Assembly: GCF_029227915.1 (NCBI RefSeq)
Contig: NC_079886.1
Coordinates: 8,620,001-8,680,000, forward strand
DNA: 60,000 nt
Origin: Hydractinia symbiolongicarpus
Lineage: Eukaryota; Cnidaria; Hydrozoa; Anthoathecata; Hydractiniidae
Direction of reading: 5' to 3'
Part shown: positions 24,620 through 37,035 of the stretch, one piece after another
Position numbering within the stretch: the first letter of the stretch is position 1
Layout of the letters: each line of letters starts with the position of its first letter
Notes under the pieces: generated by a model
The model's database searches: none
Told to the model about the DNA's origin: nothing
The model's input: the letters and a program-made list of their open reading frames with translations, nothing else
Program-made: the position numbers and the translations under genes

Positions 24620-27600
24620 ATTTATTCTTCGCATATGCTTATTTATTGAATAAATTCACTGAGCCTAAAATGTTATGTGTGTTAACAACATGTAAAGAAA
24701 AAGAAAAAACATTATTACGACGTAAACGTGATCGTTTATATATATTTTTTTCCAGAAAAATATTCTTCGATAAGTAATATACCTAGTATATAGATCTTTC
24801 TTTCTATCTAGTTAACAACAAAAAGTTGAGTGTGACTTTTGAAAGCTAAATCTACTAAAGAGGAGGGTTATAATTTGGAATGGATTACTTGTGACAGGTA
24901 ATGACAAATACGGTTTTAGTTTTCGTGGGAATTGATTAGAAAGGAAAAACACTTTGAAATGCAATATACTTTATATTCATTCATTATTGATTACTTTTTG
25001 GAAAGCATTGTACTCAAAACTCACTTGACCAATGTTAGTTCTTAAAATTTTTCCACAATAAAAGTTTTCTCTTGTTTAACTTGCTGAAAGATCGTAACGC
25101 TTGTCAAAGGGAATTTCGCACATCGTATTATACATATACGCATCGACAGCATTAGATTCACCATATTTTTTTATCGTACTGTTGGTACATATTCCATATA
25201 ATCTCTTCCCTATATTGATATACATTATGTTTGTTTATTTGAGGAGAATCATCGCGTCAGAAAACTTAACAAATAAAACATTCAATTATCTAGCCGACTT
25301 TAAAATGAGGTGACTCTTTTCTCTTAACATTCGTCGTCAAGTCTGCTTATGAATACTACAGTCGAAATGTAGGAAATGTTGGAAATTTTAATGTCGGCAT
25401 TGGCATGCTCAGCGTGCAAATAAATTAAAATTGTTATATTTAGTTGTAACAGACAGATAAAAGTATTGTATTAGTACATGAGGCTAGTCTATGATACTAA
25501 TTGTCTACTTTCATCGTAGGTTTGTAACAAATTATCTATTTATCGAAGTAAATACATTCGCTGGACGGCAATAACGTAGTTATTGCTAGTGCAGTCACTG
25601 TATTGTACTTATAACTTGAGGCCAAATCACTTGGAATCGGGTAAAAATAGCTGATGTCGTTTTCTGCGTGGATAACTTGTGATCATCTAAGCCCAAAACG
25701 CGGCCAATTTACTAAAACTGGGTTAAAGCGTCATCAAAAAAACCTTTAAAACCTCCATATCTCTTAATCGTTCGTCTAAATCCCATGATCCTATACATTT
25801 TTATCGTCAGCGTTTGAAGCTCTACACTTTAAAGGTAACAAGTGAGAAAAATATTATTGTTTTTATGTTGACGGGTTATTTTTTTGATTGCTTTTTTTTG
25901 CCTTAGTTGACTACTTGAGTAATAATCAATTTATTAACTTTTGTTCTGGGATGTGCGACTTGAAAATGTGAAGAAGAAAAAATAGAAATAACAGCCAGTC
26001 GATTTGAGTTATTTTGACATTTAAACCAATCGAACATGGTGCACTTATCTGCATAGAGAACCATACATTGGCGACTATTTTAAAGGACTTTTTGCGTGTA
26101 TGGTAAAAGTGTTAGTGAAGTTACTACCCCTACAGAAACGGTTGTAAAGATGATTGGCTTATTAGCGGAGAACACCGGATATGAAAGTAATTTCATTAGC
26201 ATGTAAGCCACAAACTAATTGCAAAAAGGTAAATATACAAACACATGTTGTTGTTTGTGAATCAGCTTTGCAGATGTGTGTAAGCAAGCATTAATGTGAT
26301 TGTCATTTCTGATTATTTTTGCAGCAATTTACAAAGCGATTTTTTACATTGTATGAATTAGCTTAAGGTTTTACTTAAGACTTTTCTTCCATGGTATTGC
26401 CGACTGTGGAGGCTTTGGATGCATTTGTAAAAACAAAAGGCTAAAATTGAATTTATACCCCTCGAAATTATAGGTATACACAGTAGGCCACTCGATGTAT
26501 TTGTTTGAGAAATACAATGGTGATTTTTTATTGACGACAGAGAGAAACAACTGGCGAGAATATTTCAACCCCTTTAGAGCTAAGTCTAACAAGCAAACTT
26601 TAAAGATTTCAAATTGCATGAACCTTGTATCGAAATAGGTTCTATAATTACTTGTGAAAACAAACTTCGACATTGGCCAATTTGTGGGCGCTGTAGATAT
26701 GTATTACTTAAGTCTTATATGTATTTCTGTTTCATGCTGTCCGTGATTAGTCTCAATTACGTGAGATATTAAAATATAAACAATATACACAATTCCTTTT
26801 AGCAATTTTTTTCGTGCACATAAATAAATATAAGGTATAAGCTATGTATAAGCTATTTAAACAGGCCGGAAATGTTAACTGATTGGTTTCCGTTTGATAA
26901 TTTTATCATTACTCGCCTGATCTATTAATTCTTCCTCCACAATTAAAATTACTAATAAAAACAAGATGGGTAATAGGTCTTATCACGACATCGTTATCAC
27001 AGACGCTGGCGTAAAATGAACTACCTTTCAGAAACGGCAGCGTTTATTTGACAAATCCAACGTAATTCTTATTCAATCACAAATGAATTCACAGTTTTAA
27101 AAGTTCTAGAAAAAATAACTTAGGAAATATATTGAGATTTCTCGGACTAAAAGCAAACACTTTTTTTGTTCCAGAACTTTCATGTACAGTCAACTGAAGT
27201 GCTATACCATTCACTAAAATTGTGTTTTCCATCTTCAATGCAATATTCCTGTTGTATTCAGACAACAGAATGAAATCAAAGCATATCAACCAACGCAATT
27301 AGATTTAATTATATTTAATGATGTTAAGTTTATTTATGTCTTGTATGATAAAATATTTTGTTACATATATATTCACCACTTTTGCATATAAATAGCATTT
27401 AAACGACAATTACAAATCAAAAATTCGTCAAATTATGTTTACAGTCTTTTATTAAGCGGACTTATTGTTCGGTTTGCACAGAAAAGAAAAATGAAGAAAC
27501 ACCACGTGACAAAGATAAATGTCGCAGCCATGCATGCATGCAGCCTGAGGTCAAAATGGACATATGTTGCCGCAATGAATGGTAAGCGGGAAAAATATAA
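24620..27600. other. Gene-poor region with a degraded Helitron-related block
   Basis: Around 25600-25900 the sequence (GCGTGGATAACTTG, CAAAAAAACCTTTAAAACC) is a diverged relative of blocks at 36540-36740 and 37850-38010 in the Helitron cluster. Open frames elsewhere, including one of 100 codons on the - strand at 26371-26673, lack recognisable motifs. Confidence 0.4.
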
Positions 27601-27612
27601 CAAAAACTCTGA

Positions 27613-28516
27613 TTAAGGTATATAAAATAGTTTTGAAACACGAATGCAACTTTTATATCCCAGTTCTTTAGGTGTTCTGCAAGTTTTCTTTGTGTTATCA
27701 TCATCACTCCATGAAAGTTTTTCAAACAGGGTAGCATTTTCTAAATTAGGTTTACATATGCGGATCACAATATCTCAATCTGTCAGAATAAAAGGTAAAA
27801 TTACTGCAATTTTTTCACTGCTCAATATTTACTCAATACGAGCTATTGTAAAGTATCAAGGAATAATTTGCTCCTAATTTCAATACGGCTCCAGAAATGA
27901 TGAAGTTTTTTTCTCTTGTGTAAAATAAATGCTGAAACATTCTTTTTTCCTCTCCAAATGGAATTCAAAACCACAAACGGTGTAGCTAAAAATGAACAAG
28001 ACTGTAGAATCGACTAACAGCGGTTGTTGTGGTGTTAATTTAAGATGACGAAACAGGCTTTGGTGTATTGGAATTATAGGTAAAACTGTACAGTTGCAAG
28101 ATTGCATGGAATTTATTGAATTTGATTTTCCTGCAACATTACTTGATGCAGACATTGCCTTTTTGTAGATATAAAGTGTTAGATATGGAAGGCAAATACT
28201 AAATACACTCACATAGAAGTTTTGGATTAAAAGACTCAACTCAATCGTGTATCACTTGGAAGATTTAAAAAGTTAAAGCAAGATAAAAATAGGTGTACTT
28301 ACTTGGCAAGGAACCAGTAAATCTTCTTTTCTTCTTTTCTTCAACCCCTTGTTTCCATGGAGGAAAAAGGAAAAGAAATGATTTTGGTCAGAGTTGTTCT
28401 TTTGGTTGGATGAACATCTCTGTTTAAACATTTCGGATGTCACCTTTCACAAAGTGGTCTTGAAATATTGATATATATGGCAGAAAGTAATATCCATGTT
28501 TGAAGATGGATAATCA
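27613..28516 (-). pseudogene. Small secreted-protein locus, copy 1, with premature stop
   Basis: This is a relative of the locus at 31.9-32.7 kb. Exon 1 (28303-28516) starts MIIHLQTWILLSAIY, a signal-peptide-like run, and reaches PLCER. It then hits TGA where copy 2 has TGG (CKRWHPKC). Beyond the stop the frame still resembles copy 2 (HPKCLN, DVHPTKR). Exon 2 (about 27872-27985, PFVVLNSIWRG) has GC where copy 2 has its GT donor. A third segment (27613 to about 27780) keeps an open frame with three cysteines (ICKPNLENATLFEK, KKTCRTP, KSCIRV). I do not recognise the family. The nonsense change at the same site as an intact tryptophan argues for a pseudogene; a sequencing error is the alternative. 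Confidence 0.45.
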
Positions 28517-28570
28517 TCTTTCTTAAAGGAATGGTGCAATCAAAGTTGTAAAGCTATTACAACTCCTTGT

Positions 28571-28579
28571 CTTTTTATA
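28571..28579 (-). promoter_or_regulatory. TATA box of secreted-protein locus copy 1
   Basis: TATAAAAAG on the - strand, about 55 bp upstream of the copy 1 ATG. The same element at the same distance precedes copy 2, and the flanking sequence (TTGTATCAATAATTTT upstream) is conserved between the copies. Confidence 0.5.
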
Positions 28580-28599
28580 TACCCATTGGTTGTATCAAT

Positions 28600-29680
28600 A
28601 ATTTTAAATAGAACTATCCAATCATAGAAATTCCAGAGTCATTTTGTTGGAAAACATGGTATGCAACTATAATGCTGAATGTAAACAAACACGGGATGCT
28701 GCAAAAGAGAAGATAACAATCGAAGGAAGATATTTAATCTTAAAGTCAGACGTTGTATTAACAGTGTATCGAAAGAAATAGGAACGTTTATAATCTATAT
28801 TTTCGTTGGGCCTTTTTGTACCGAAAATTCTGGTCAGCATGTAATAAAAATACTTGGCAATTTCTTCATCGTAAGTATTTCGAGTATCTTTATTTTATAC
28901 GTCTTTATCACAGATATCAAGTTCACAGCCATTTCAAAATTACAGACAAAATGCGGGTGTTAATTTAAAACAGGAAAATCATTTCTCTGTTAATATGCCA
29001 GCAAAATCCTCCAAACTTGTTTCATTTCGAGATTGCTAGACGTCTAGAGCATTAAAGGCTATGGCATGAAGGAAAAAAAAGGGAAAAGGAAACTACACGA
29101 CTGGAATTTTTGTACCAACGACGAGAGTGGAACACTCCAATGGAATAAACCATGGTAGCTATTGTTCACTCTTTCAAATTTTTAAAGTAATTTTTTGAAC
29201 CAAAATGGAACAATCATGTCATATGGGGAAGCAAAATATAAAAGTACCATTATAGTCTCCTATTTTACGCTTTCCAAAAACTGTTTTAAACAACTTGTAA
29301 GACATAGTAAATTTCAGGAAGTTACTGAATGTTAATTATCGTGTCAATAACTAATGATTAATAATTTTAATTTTGTTTATCATTAATAGTTAACATTGAA
29401 AACACCAATTGTTTATGTCCATTACATCAAAAAGGAAGAATCTCATATGTTTTGAAGCTTCTTTTAGAAAGAGAGCGCCGCAATATTAAAGAAAAGAAAC
29501 TATTAATACTACAGGAATAGTTGTTCTCCTACTAACTGTGTCTAGCTAATAATGATTATTGTCTGCATGGATTTTTTTAAAAAGGCCAAGAACTAAAGTA
29601 ACTCTCGAATTACTGCAGGCACCCTTTAATTTAATTTATAGGTAACTAGCCGGTTGAGTTTAGCAAATGCGAAATGCGAA
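28600..29680. other. Upstream flank of copy 1, duplicated at 32.7-33.9 kb
   Basis: There are no genes. Blocks such as TTTCAGGAAGTTAC, TAATTATCGTGTCAAT and CACCAATTGTTTAT (29318-29415) recur at 33805-33908, showing that the duplication includes the upstream flank. Confidence 0.5.
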
Positions 29681-29699
29681 TCGCTTACCAGGGGGAGTC

Positions 29700-30150
29700 C
29701 TATCCGTGATGTGCCGCACAATGAGTCGCGTGTATTATCAGCAAACTGGTTGCAGCACAATGATTCTCGCGCAATACCACTAAACTGTGTGTCGCACAAT
29801 GAGTTGTGTGCATTACCAGTGAACTGTGTGTCACACAATGATTCGCGCGCACTACTCCTAAACTCTGTGTCGCACAATGAGTTGTGTGAATTACCAGTAA
29901 TCTGTATGTCGCACAATAAGTTGTGGTTATTACCAGTAAACTGCGTGTCACACAATGAGTCGTATTCATTACCAGTAAACTGTGGTTCGCACAATGAGTC
30001 GTGTGCATTACCCCGGAACTGTGTGTCGCATAATGAGTCGTGTGCATTACCCCGAAACTGTGTGTCGCACAATGATTCGTGTGCATTGCCAGCAAACTGT
30101 TTGTCAAACAATTAATCGTGCGTTATGCCAGTAGGCAGTGTGTCGCCGCA
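29700..30150. repeat. 39-bp minisatellite, about 11 copies, open on both strands
   Basis: The unit is close to GTGTGTCGCACAATGAGT followed by CGTGTGCATTACCAGTAAACT. Because 39 bp is 13 codons, the reading frame repeats. Long frames exist on both strands: + 29654-30115, 13-residue unit like NCVSHNESCALPV; - 29626-30111, unit like CDTQFTGNAHDSL; and a second - frame at 29700-30107. No splice sites or homology support expression, so I call it a repeat, not a gene. Confidence 0.85.
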
Positions 30151-30169
30151 CACCGAGTGGAGCACCTGC

Positions 30170-31250
30170 ATGTATCAATGCAAAAAGCAAATTAAAAATA
30201 AATGTAAAGGTACAAATTAACTTGAACAACTGAAACATACTCACTAATGCAATTATGACATTTCACTTAATTGGACTTGTTTTTTTATATTAGCGGAAAA
30301 TGGAAAACCTCTTTATCGTGTCCCTTGTATTTATAAGTATTTTAATGTCTTTGTGTTGTAAGAATGTTTTGAACAATACAAATTTGTTTTAAAGCAATTT
30401 AGCAGTAATAAATTACGCATTGCAAATATGACAAAAATTTAAACGGTATTGACAAAAACACAAAAGCAATATGTAAAGGAAACATTAAGAACTTTGCTAC
30501 GCTATTTTACTTAGAATATTTAACGGTTCATTCAAAGTGATATGGCAAATTCATTTGACGGTTAAAATATGCAGTTACAGTTTATAATATCGTTATCAGC
30601 CCGATTTATAAGTTATTAAAAGATGTCCTCTTTACGCAATAAATGTAAATTTCGCGTTACAGGCATTTGTAACATTTTGGTCCAATCATATTCACGCATT
30701 CATCAGTTGGAGACTGCTAAGTATAATATATATCTTAAATATATCTCGTTTGCACGAAGCGCCGTTTTTTCTGAATTGAGCATACTGACTGAGGCTCTTT
30801 TCCGTTTAAAACAAAATTTGATGCACTAAATAGAACAAAACATGCAGAAAATGATAGCTATATGAAAATTTTGTGGCCAAAATACGGGTTTTTATAGAAA
30901 TTATAAAAGCTTTGTTCTTACAAAATTTAACACGCTGTACCAAATAGGATGGTAAATGTAATAATGACCAAATTTTGATTTTTTGCTACCTTGTCGGTAG
31001 AGAAACGTCATAAGCATGACGATGTTGATATTGTAATATTGTTTTTTACATCTTGCCAAAGTGAAACTACTAAATTCCGCAAATAACTGAAGATGAATAC
31101 TTTCAACAGGTGATAATTACATCTCTCTCAATTTATGATTGCATTAAAGTCCAAAGATTGGCTTACCTTACGAGTAAGCACTTCCTAACGCTTGTGCAAT
31201 GTATCGATAATAACACACATTTAGAAATTGGTTTTTCATCTCCAGTACTT
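30170..31250. other. Gene-poor AT-rich region
   Basis: Only short frames without motifs are present. Nothing further is supported. Confidence 0.35.
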
Positions 31251-31264
31251 TGATGCTTTGATTT

Positions 31265-31680
31265 ATCCTGTTGTGTGAACACAACAGATTTACACAAAGC
31301 ATTTTCACCAACACAATTAATGTTAAGCTTTATTTATATCTTGTATTAGAAAATGTTTTGTTATGTTATCTTGCGCATCAATTAATGCTTCAATCACCTA
31401 ATGTCATTACAACGTTTTAAGGAATGTATATTCTTTGCAAAGAAGGAAACAGCTATTACACGTCATAAATAAAGCAAGTTTTGTCACAGTTTTGGTAAAA
31501 GTACACATGTAGAAAGTCTTCCTGTTGCGTTTAGACAACAGAATTAAACAAAGTATTTCTACCAACACAATTAATGTTAAGCTTTATTTATATCATGTAT
31601 AAGAAAATGTTTTCTTATCTTATCTTGCGCATCATTTGTTATTCCAATCGCTTAATGTTATTACAACGTTTTGAGGAATG
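31265..31680. repeat. Tandem pair of about 260-bp blocks, third copy at 27.25 kb
   Basis: CACAATTAATGTTAAGCTTT with TATTTATATC and AGAAAATGTTTT occurs at about 31310 and again at about 31568. A weaker match is near 27,285-27,360. Each begins with a small CTGTTG...CAACAG foldback. They lie downstream of the two secreted-protein loci and may be duplicated 3' UTR sequence. Confidence 0.5.
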
Positions 31681-31998
31681 AATATTTTTTGCAAAAAAAA
31701 TAGGCTGGCAACAACGATTACGCGCGTTAAATTATTCAAACTACAAATACTTTGTTTTGACACAAATGTGTTACAAGTATACGTGCAGGCGTACAAAGGG
31801 TAAAATAATCAATATCTATGTGATGAGTGATTTTATTGATGAAACAAGGAATGGGTAAAAATTTAAGAGAATACTATATATATACATGTCAGATATCTTT
31901 TTAATGAAACACCAGTGCAATATTTATACGTCAGGTTTTCTGCAAATCTTCATTTTTTATCCTCATCTGTCCACGAAAACTTTTCAAACAGGGTTGCA

Positions 31999-32695
31999 TT
32001 TTCTAAATCAGACAAATATAGCCATGCAGATTACATTATCAAGCTCTCAAAACGAAAGGTAACATTTCTGTCCTTAGTCAAATTGCTATCCAATATTTTC
32101 TATGTAAAGTAACATAAGTAGATGTTGAAAATTGTCAAGAAATAACTTACTTCTAATTTCAATACGGCTCCATATATGATGTAGATCTTTTCTTTTGCTG
32201 GAATTAAATGCTGAAGAATTCTGTTTTTTTCTCCAAACGGGATTCAAAACAACAAACGGTGTAGCTAAAAATAGAAAAAAACTATAGAATTCTTTAATAG
32301 CGGTTTTAAGCGTGTGCAACACGATTTTTAGTTCATTGCACCAACACGCAAAACTATGCTATTTTAGTGCAGATATTGCTTTGTTGTATATATGAAGATG
32401 TCAATGGAACCCAAAAATTAAAAAGTAATGCGAATTGACGTTTTATTTTGAAAGTTTCAGCAAGAAAAAAATTGTTACACTTACTTGTCAGGGGCTCAGT
32501 CAATTTTTTTACCTTTTCTTTGTCGTTTTCTTTTGATGGAGGAAAAATAAAAGCAATGATCTTGGTCAGAATTATACGTTTTGTTGGATGCACATCTTTG
32601 TTCAGACATTTCGGATGCCATCTTTTACAAAATGGTTTTGAAATGGTGATAGCTACGGCAAAAAGTATTATCCATGTTTGAAGATGGATATTCAT
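31999..32695 (-). CDS. Small secreted protein of unknown family, copy 2
   Basis: Exon 1 (32485-32695) encodes MNIHLQTWIILFAVAITIS, a good signal peptide, followed by PFCKRWHPKCLN, a basic stretch and FIFPPSKENDKEK, ending at a GTAAGT donor. Exon 2 (32151-32264; PFVVLNPVWRKKQ, HHIWSRIEIR) also ends in GTAAGT, and the phases agree (1 then 1). The last exon is uncertain. With an acceptor near 32060 it would read about a dozen residues with one cysteine (DNVICMAIFV) and stop. Copy 1 has a longer cysteine-containing frame there, so copy 2 may carry a frameshift. Predicted length is about 120 residues. A TATA box precedes it. I do not recognise the family; a small cytokine- or effector-like secreted peptide is only a guess. 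Confidence 0.45.
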
Positions 32696-32747
32696 CTTCT
32701 TTAAATGAATAGTACAATCAAAGTGGTAAAGTTAAGACAAATCCTTG

Positions 32748-32757
32748 CCTTTTTATA
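32748..32757 (-). promoter_or_regulatory. TATA box of secreted-protein locus copy 2
   Basis: TATAAAAAGG on the - strand, about 53 bp upstream of the ATG at 32695. Position and context match copy 1. Confidence 0.5.
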
Positions 32758-32999
32758 CACCCACTTGTTGTATCAATAATTTTTAAATACAACCATCCAA
32801 TCATTGAAAAATCCAAAGTCATTTTGTGACTGATCTAAGTACAGAAAGTATTGGAAGATGCTGACATAGGCAAATCTAATGTTATATGTTAACAAACAAG
32901 GCATGCTGCGAGAGAAAACATAACAACGGAAGGAAGATATTATGTTTTTTGGCAGAGCACCTAAGGCAATGTCATTACGACCAAATACTCCAAAAAAGA

Positions 33000-35030
33000 G
33001 TCATCTATTTCTATAAAGAAAATTTCGACCTGTTTAATGCGATAACAAAAATCAGTAAAATTCTCCTCCCAAATCTTCCTTCCGTTATAGCTGATTCAAC
33101 GGCAAATCATTTATTATAGAACCGACAGGATGGCAAAAGAGAGACAAAATACGGGTGTTTTGTAAACGAGAACGAAATCATTTCTCCGTTAAGGGCTAAT
33201 TTTACGCCAGTTACTGCTCGAAAAAAAATCGTAAAAAAGATTATAAAAATATGCACATATTTCGCTTTTGCATCGATCTTTTTCTTTTTCTACCTGTCTT
33301 AGTAGACGTAAAAAGAAAATATTTTTTTTGGTCAATCAAATTAGATACTACAAGATGGTATTTTTCATGAACTTCAGAAAATATAATTGCTTGAATCAAG
33401 GGAGTAAAAATTTAAACAAATTTAACAAATAAACCGCAAAATTTATTGCCATATTGTCGAAAAAGTTTCTCGTTTATTTTATTTAAAGAGGAAAAAAAAA
33501 TAACAATATAATTTTGGATATTCATTCAAAAGTCGAGTTTAAAAAAATAGAGAACAGTAAACAGTAGGCATGTTATGGTATTTTTAATTGCTCTGTTGCA
33601 TTTGTTTTCCTGTAAATGAGAACAAGTTGTGGTATTAAAATTTATCCTGTGTTTTTTGTTTTTATTTGTATGTATTTGTAAAGCGCATGTTTTGGTGAAA
33701 CTTGCCACTAAAAGAGCTAACAATTGTGGAACTACACCACCAGTATGGTGACGACATTTGCCAAAATAATTCATTAGTTAATTACGTTGTAAGGTACAAT
33801 AAATTTCAGGAAGTTACAGAACTCTAATTATCGTGTCAATTACTAATATTAGCAATTTTAATCTTGTTGATCATTAATGATTAACGTTGACAACACCAAT
33901 TGTTTATATCAATTGCAATAAAAAGGAAGAATTTTTCGTTCCCATCTTTGGCAAAGATATGGTTGCGTGCATGAAGAGAAAGGACAAGTATTGCTATTCG
34001 GCATTTATGACGCATTGTAGAAAAGTCGGGAAATGACGTTTCTTTTCAGTGCGGTAAACAGAAAAAGAAGAGAACCCGTAAATGCACTTACCGACGAAGA
34101 AGAAATACTTCGACAGGAAGTTTATTTATTTACAGAGTCACAGAAACGTACACGTGCAGTCAACTTTGTTAATAATTAATTTATTTCATTTCATGCTAAT
34201 CAACAAAGAGCGGAGTCAAAGGAACACCAACAAAAAAGGGAATGCTTTCCGATAATCTAAAAAATAAGGACCAAAACAGATGTAATATAGATCAAAATTC
34301 AAAACAAGAAACAAAGTAAGGAAGGCAGTAGACAGAATAGACATCCTTAATTTGTGGTGAATATGTCGCACTGGGTCGGAGAATTGCAACGTATCAATAG
34401 AAAAGAAATAATGAAACAATGATAACAGAACATAATAAGTTATACCTTAAAGCTTAGTTGTATTTTATTTGTTTATAGAAGCGAAAAATATAAAATCACG
34501 GACCTCATGCAGTCACTAACATTTTTTGTGTGTTTGTTTTTAAGCGTGTTTCGAGCAATATAGATATTTAAATGCAGATTAGTTATATTAAACATTACTA
34601 CGAATTTTAAACCAATCTTTGTAAGGCTGTTGGCTCACTAAAAATGGAAAACTTTGGTTTGTGGAACTGTAATATTATTAATTTTACATTACTATTGCTT
34701 CTCTTTATATGTGTTTTACTAAGCATAAATAGCTAGCTTTAGTTTGAGCTAAGTGTTCGCAGTTTTAGTATATTTAACTGGGTGTCTTAGCTACTGTTAG
34801 CTAGCTAACGTTAGCCTCCAAGTTCAGCCCCCCATCCCATGGCTTGCTCTAACCTATGACTTCTGTTGTTATTTCTCTTTTTAATTCTCTATGGCTAACC
34901 ACTATAGTTTCCAAATTTCTCTTCTTTTATGAGCACGAATTATGATGTAACAAGCTAGGTAGCTACCTACAAAAACTTTCAAAGACTTGAACTTTTTCAG
35001 GATAGTAGGATGTGTTTTTATGCCCATAGA
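33000..35030. other. Gene-poor region
   Basis: The first part (to about 33940) is the duplicated upstream flank of the secreted-protein locus. The rest is AT-rich with short frames only. A self-complementary GCTAGCTAACGTTAGC patch lies at about 34800. Confidence 0.35.
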
Positions 35031-35033
35031 GTA

Positions 35034-35364
35034 TATAGATGAATCCCGTTGTTTACATTTGCAGTGGTAAGCTCTTTCGGCTTTGGCATTTGCGTGGCAG
35101 GGAAAAAGATTGGGGTGCTAGGTAAAGCAAAGTAATTATCAGTTTATTTCTTCCAATGAAGGCATTCCTAATGAATTCAAATAAATCAGAAGGCATCAAC
35201 CCACACTCGATAATAGTTTATAACCCCAACGATGTCCCTGTTAGAAGAAATCCACAGTAAAAGACCTTTCTTCAAGCATCTTTTTTCCTGCCACGCAAAA
35301 GCCAGAGCCTAGGAGTTTACCGCTAAAAAGTAAACAAATGACGTCACGCTGGAATTCATCTATA
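35034..35364. mobile_element. MITE with TATAGATGAAT ends, copy 2
   Basis: TATAGATGAAT at the left matches ATTCATCTATA at the right. Inward, GTTTAC, a GGTAAGCTC/GGTAAACTC block and TTTGCGTGGCAGG are inverted in both arms. It shares ends and internal blocks with 23429-23719. The length is 331 bp and there is no coding capacity. Confidence 0.7.
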
Positions 35365-36079
35365 ATTTTTTTAACATTAATTGTGCACTTTACAAGGAGG
35401 ACCACATACATTATGACAAGTGGAACGAACTCTATAGAATTTAAAGTGTGTGTGTTAAGTTATTTATTATTATTTTGTTCATGATTTTGTAATCTAATGG
35501 GCGATGACTGTATGCACTGAAATGACTGATTTTTCTAAATTTGATGTGTTTCATAACCTTTTTGTAGAAGATTGATGGGTAATGGCAATATACGACATGC
35601 TGAATGAAATTATTTTTGTTGATTTAGATGTGTTTCTCAGAAACCGATCTGTTTCACATTTTGTGTAAACTTTTGTTTACAAACCGTATACAATGTCTCC
35701 AAAATAATGATCTTTTTTAATTCTAGTTTATTCTTTGCTTATTGATTTTTTGACATTTAAGTTCAAAATTGTTGGTAAAGGGCAGTAGGATTATCATACT
35801 AAAAAAGAAAATTTTTTGTGTTTTAACTGGTTTATTTTTACATTTTGTGTACATTTTTGTGACTGAGAACGGTATGCAACTGAAATGACTGATTTTTGTA
35901 GATTTGCATTTAATGTTTTCTAAACTATGGCTTTTTCATATTTTTCTATAAGCTTTTAAGGGAAAGACAATATTTAAAATGTATAAAGAACTTATTTTTG
36001 TTGATTTGTGCTAACTCTTGCAGGCCAACTTTTTGACATTTCTGAGGGTTTTCAGCATAATCACTTATAAGATGCACAT

Positions 36080-36210
36080 ATTTGAGATGCGTTATTTCTG
36101 ACATTGTTATTATCCGTGTTGTGACTGTTGGTGTTCTTACTGTCGGTTTTTGAGTATTAGTGTTTTGTGTGTCGATGTTGTGGATGTCGTTGTTGTAACT
36201 TTTTATCAAC
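36080..36210. repeat. Imperfect GTTGT-rich short tandem tract
   Basis: Variants such as GTGTTGTGACTGTTGGTGTT and GTCGATGTTGTGGATGTCGT recur loosely. Low-complexity sequence with no gene. Confidence 0.4.
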
Positions 36211-36389
36211 TAGATTTTGCACCTGTTTTGCACCTATCCTTATTTTGTGTAAGATTTGACATTTGACATTTTGTGTAAGATTTTAAGTACATTTCTTTTT
36301 TGTATATGCATTGCTTACGTCAGCAAAACATCTAAAGCAACTTATTTTTTTAATGGCCTTTTGCCTAAGTGAATTTTTTCATCGGCTAG

Positions 36390-37035
36390 TCTATATAATA
36401 ATATGCCGCTTCTGCGTCTCTGTAACAGGCAAAGTGGATGTGTTCATTTTTCTTTGATATTGTCGAAAAATGCATGCCTAATATGTCAATATCTGATATT
36501 AAGTTAAGGAAGCTTAAAGTACACTTAAAATTCTAAGACCAAATAGCTTGGAAACGAAGTGGTGACGTCAATGATTTTTTTACCGCGTGGGTAACAAGGG
36601 ACAACCTAAGAGCAATTTGGGTAATTTTCCCAAACCCGGATCCCCAAATCCGTTTCGGAATGAACGGGTTGGTACCGTCTTCAAAAAACCTTTAAACCAC
36701 AATATTTCCGTAACCGTTTGTGATCAGTGTTTCAAGATCTCTATGATGAAGGCAACGGGCATACAAATTTCAAAAGAAAAATTTTTTGTACTTTTAATAG
36801 GGACTTTGTTGACGTCAGCAAAATTTTTAAACCCTTATAATCTCATTAACCATTCATCAAAAGAACGTGATTACATGCATTTTGTTAATCAGCGCTATAC
36901 ACAATAGAGGCAACGTACAAACAAGGTTCTAATTATTTTTTGCAGATGAGTTGCTGACGTCATCAAAATTCATACGATGCTTATTTTTCAATTTTATCTT
37001 GCCTCAGTGGATTTTCCACAGGCTTTATCGACTAG
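36390..37035 (+). mobile_element. Non-autonomous Helitron, 646 bp, abutting another Helitron end
   Basis: The 5' terminus is TCTATATAATAATATGCCGC. The 3' terminus has a short hairpin (GTGGATTTTCCAC) about 15 nt before a final CTAG, followed by T. This is the Helitron hallmark: TC start, subterminal hairpin, CTAG end, no inverted repeats, no target duplication. Immediately upstream, at 36360-36389, another diverged 3' end also finishes in CTAG, so two elements lie head to tail. No Rep or helicase is encoded. Confidence 0.7.

Noticed and set aside
26371-26673. 100-codon open frame on the - strand
   Set aside because: No signal peptide, domain or duplicate; its composition is what AT-rich chance frames give.
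29654-30115. A genuine repeat-protein gene on the + strand
   Set aside because: Equally long frames exist on the other strand because the unit is 39 bp; no promoter, splice site or homology favours either.
36587-36907. 106-codon + strand frame
   Set aside because: It lies wholly inside the 646-bp non-autonomous Helitron and resembles no protein.
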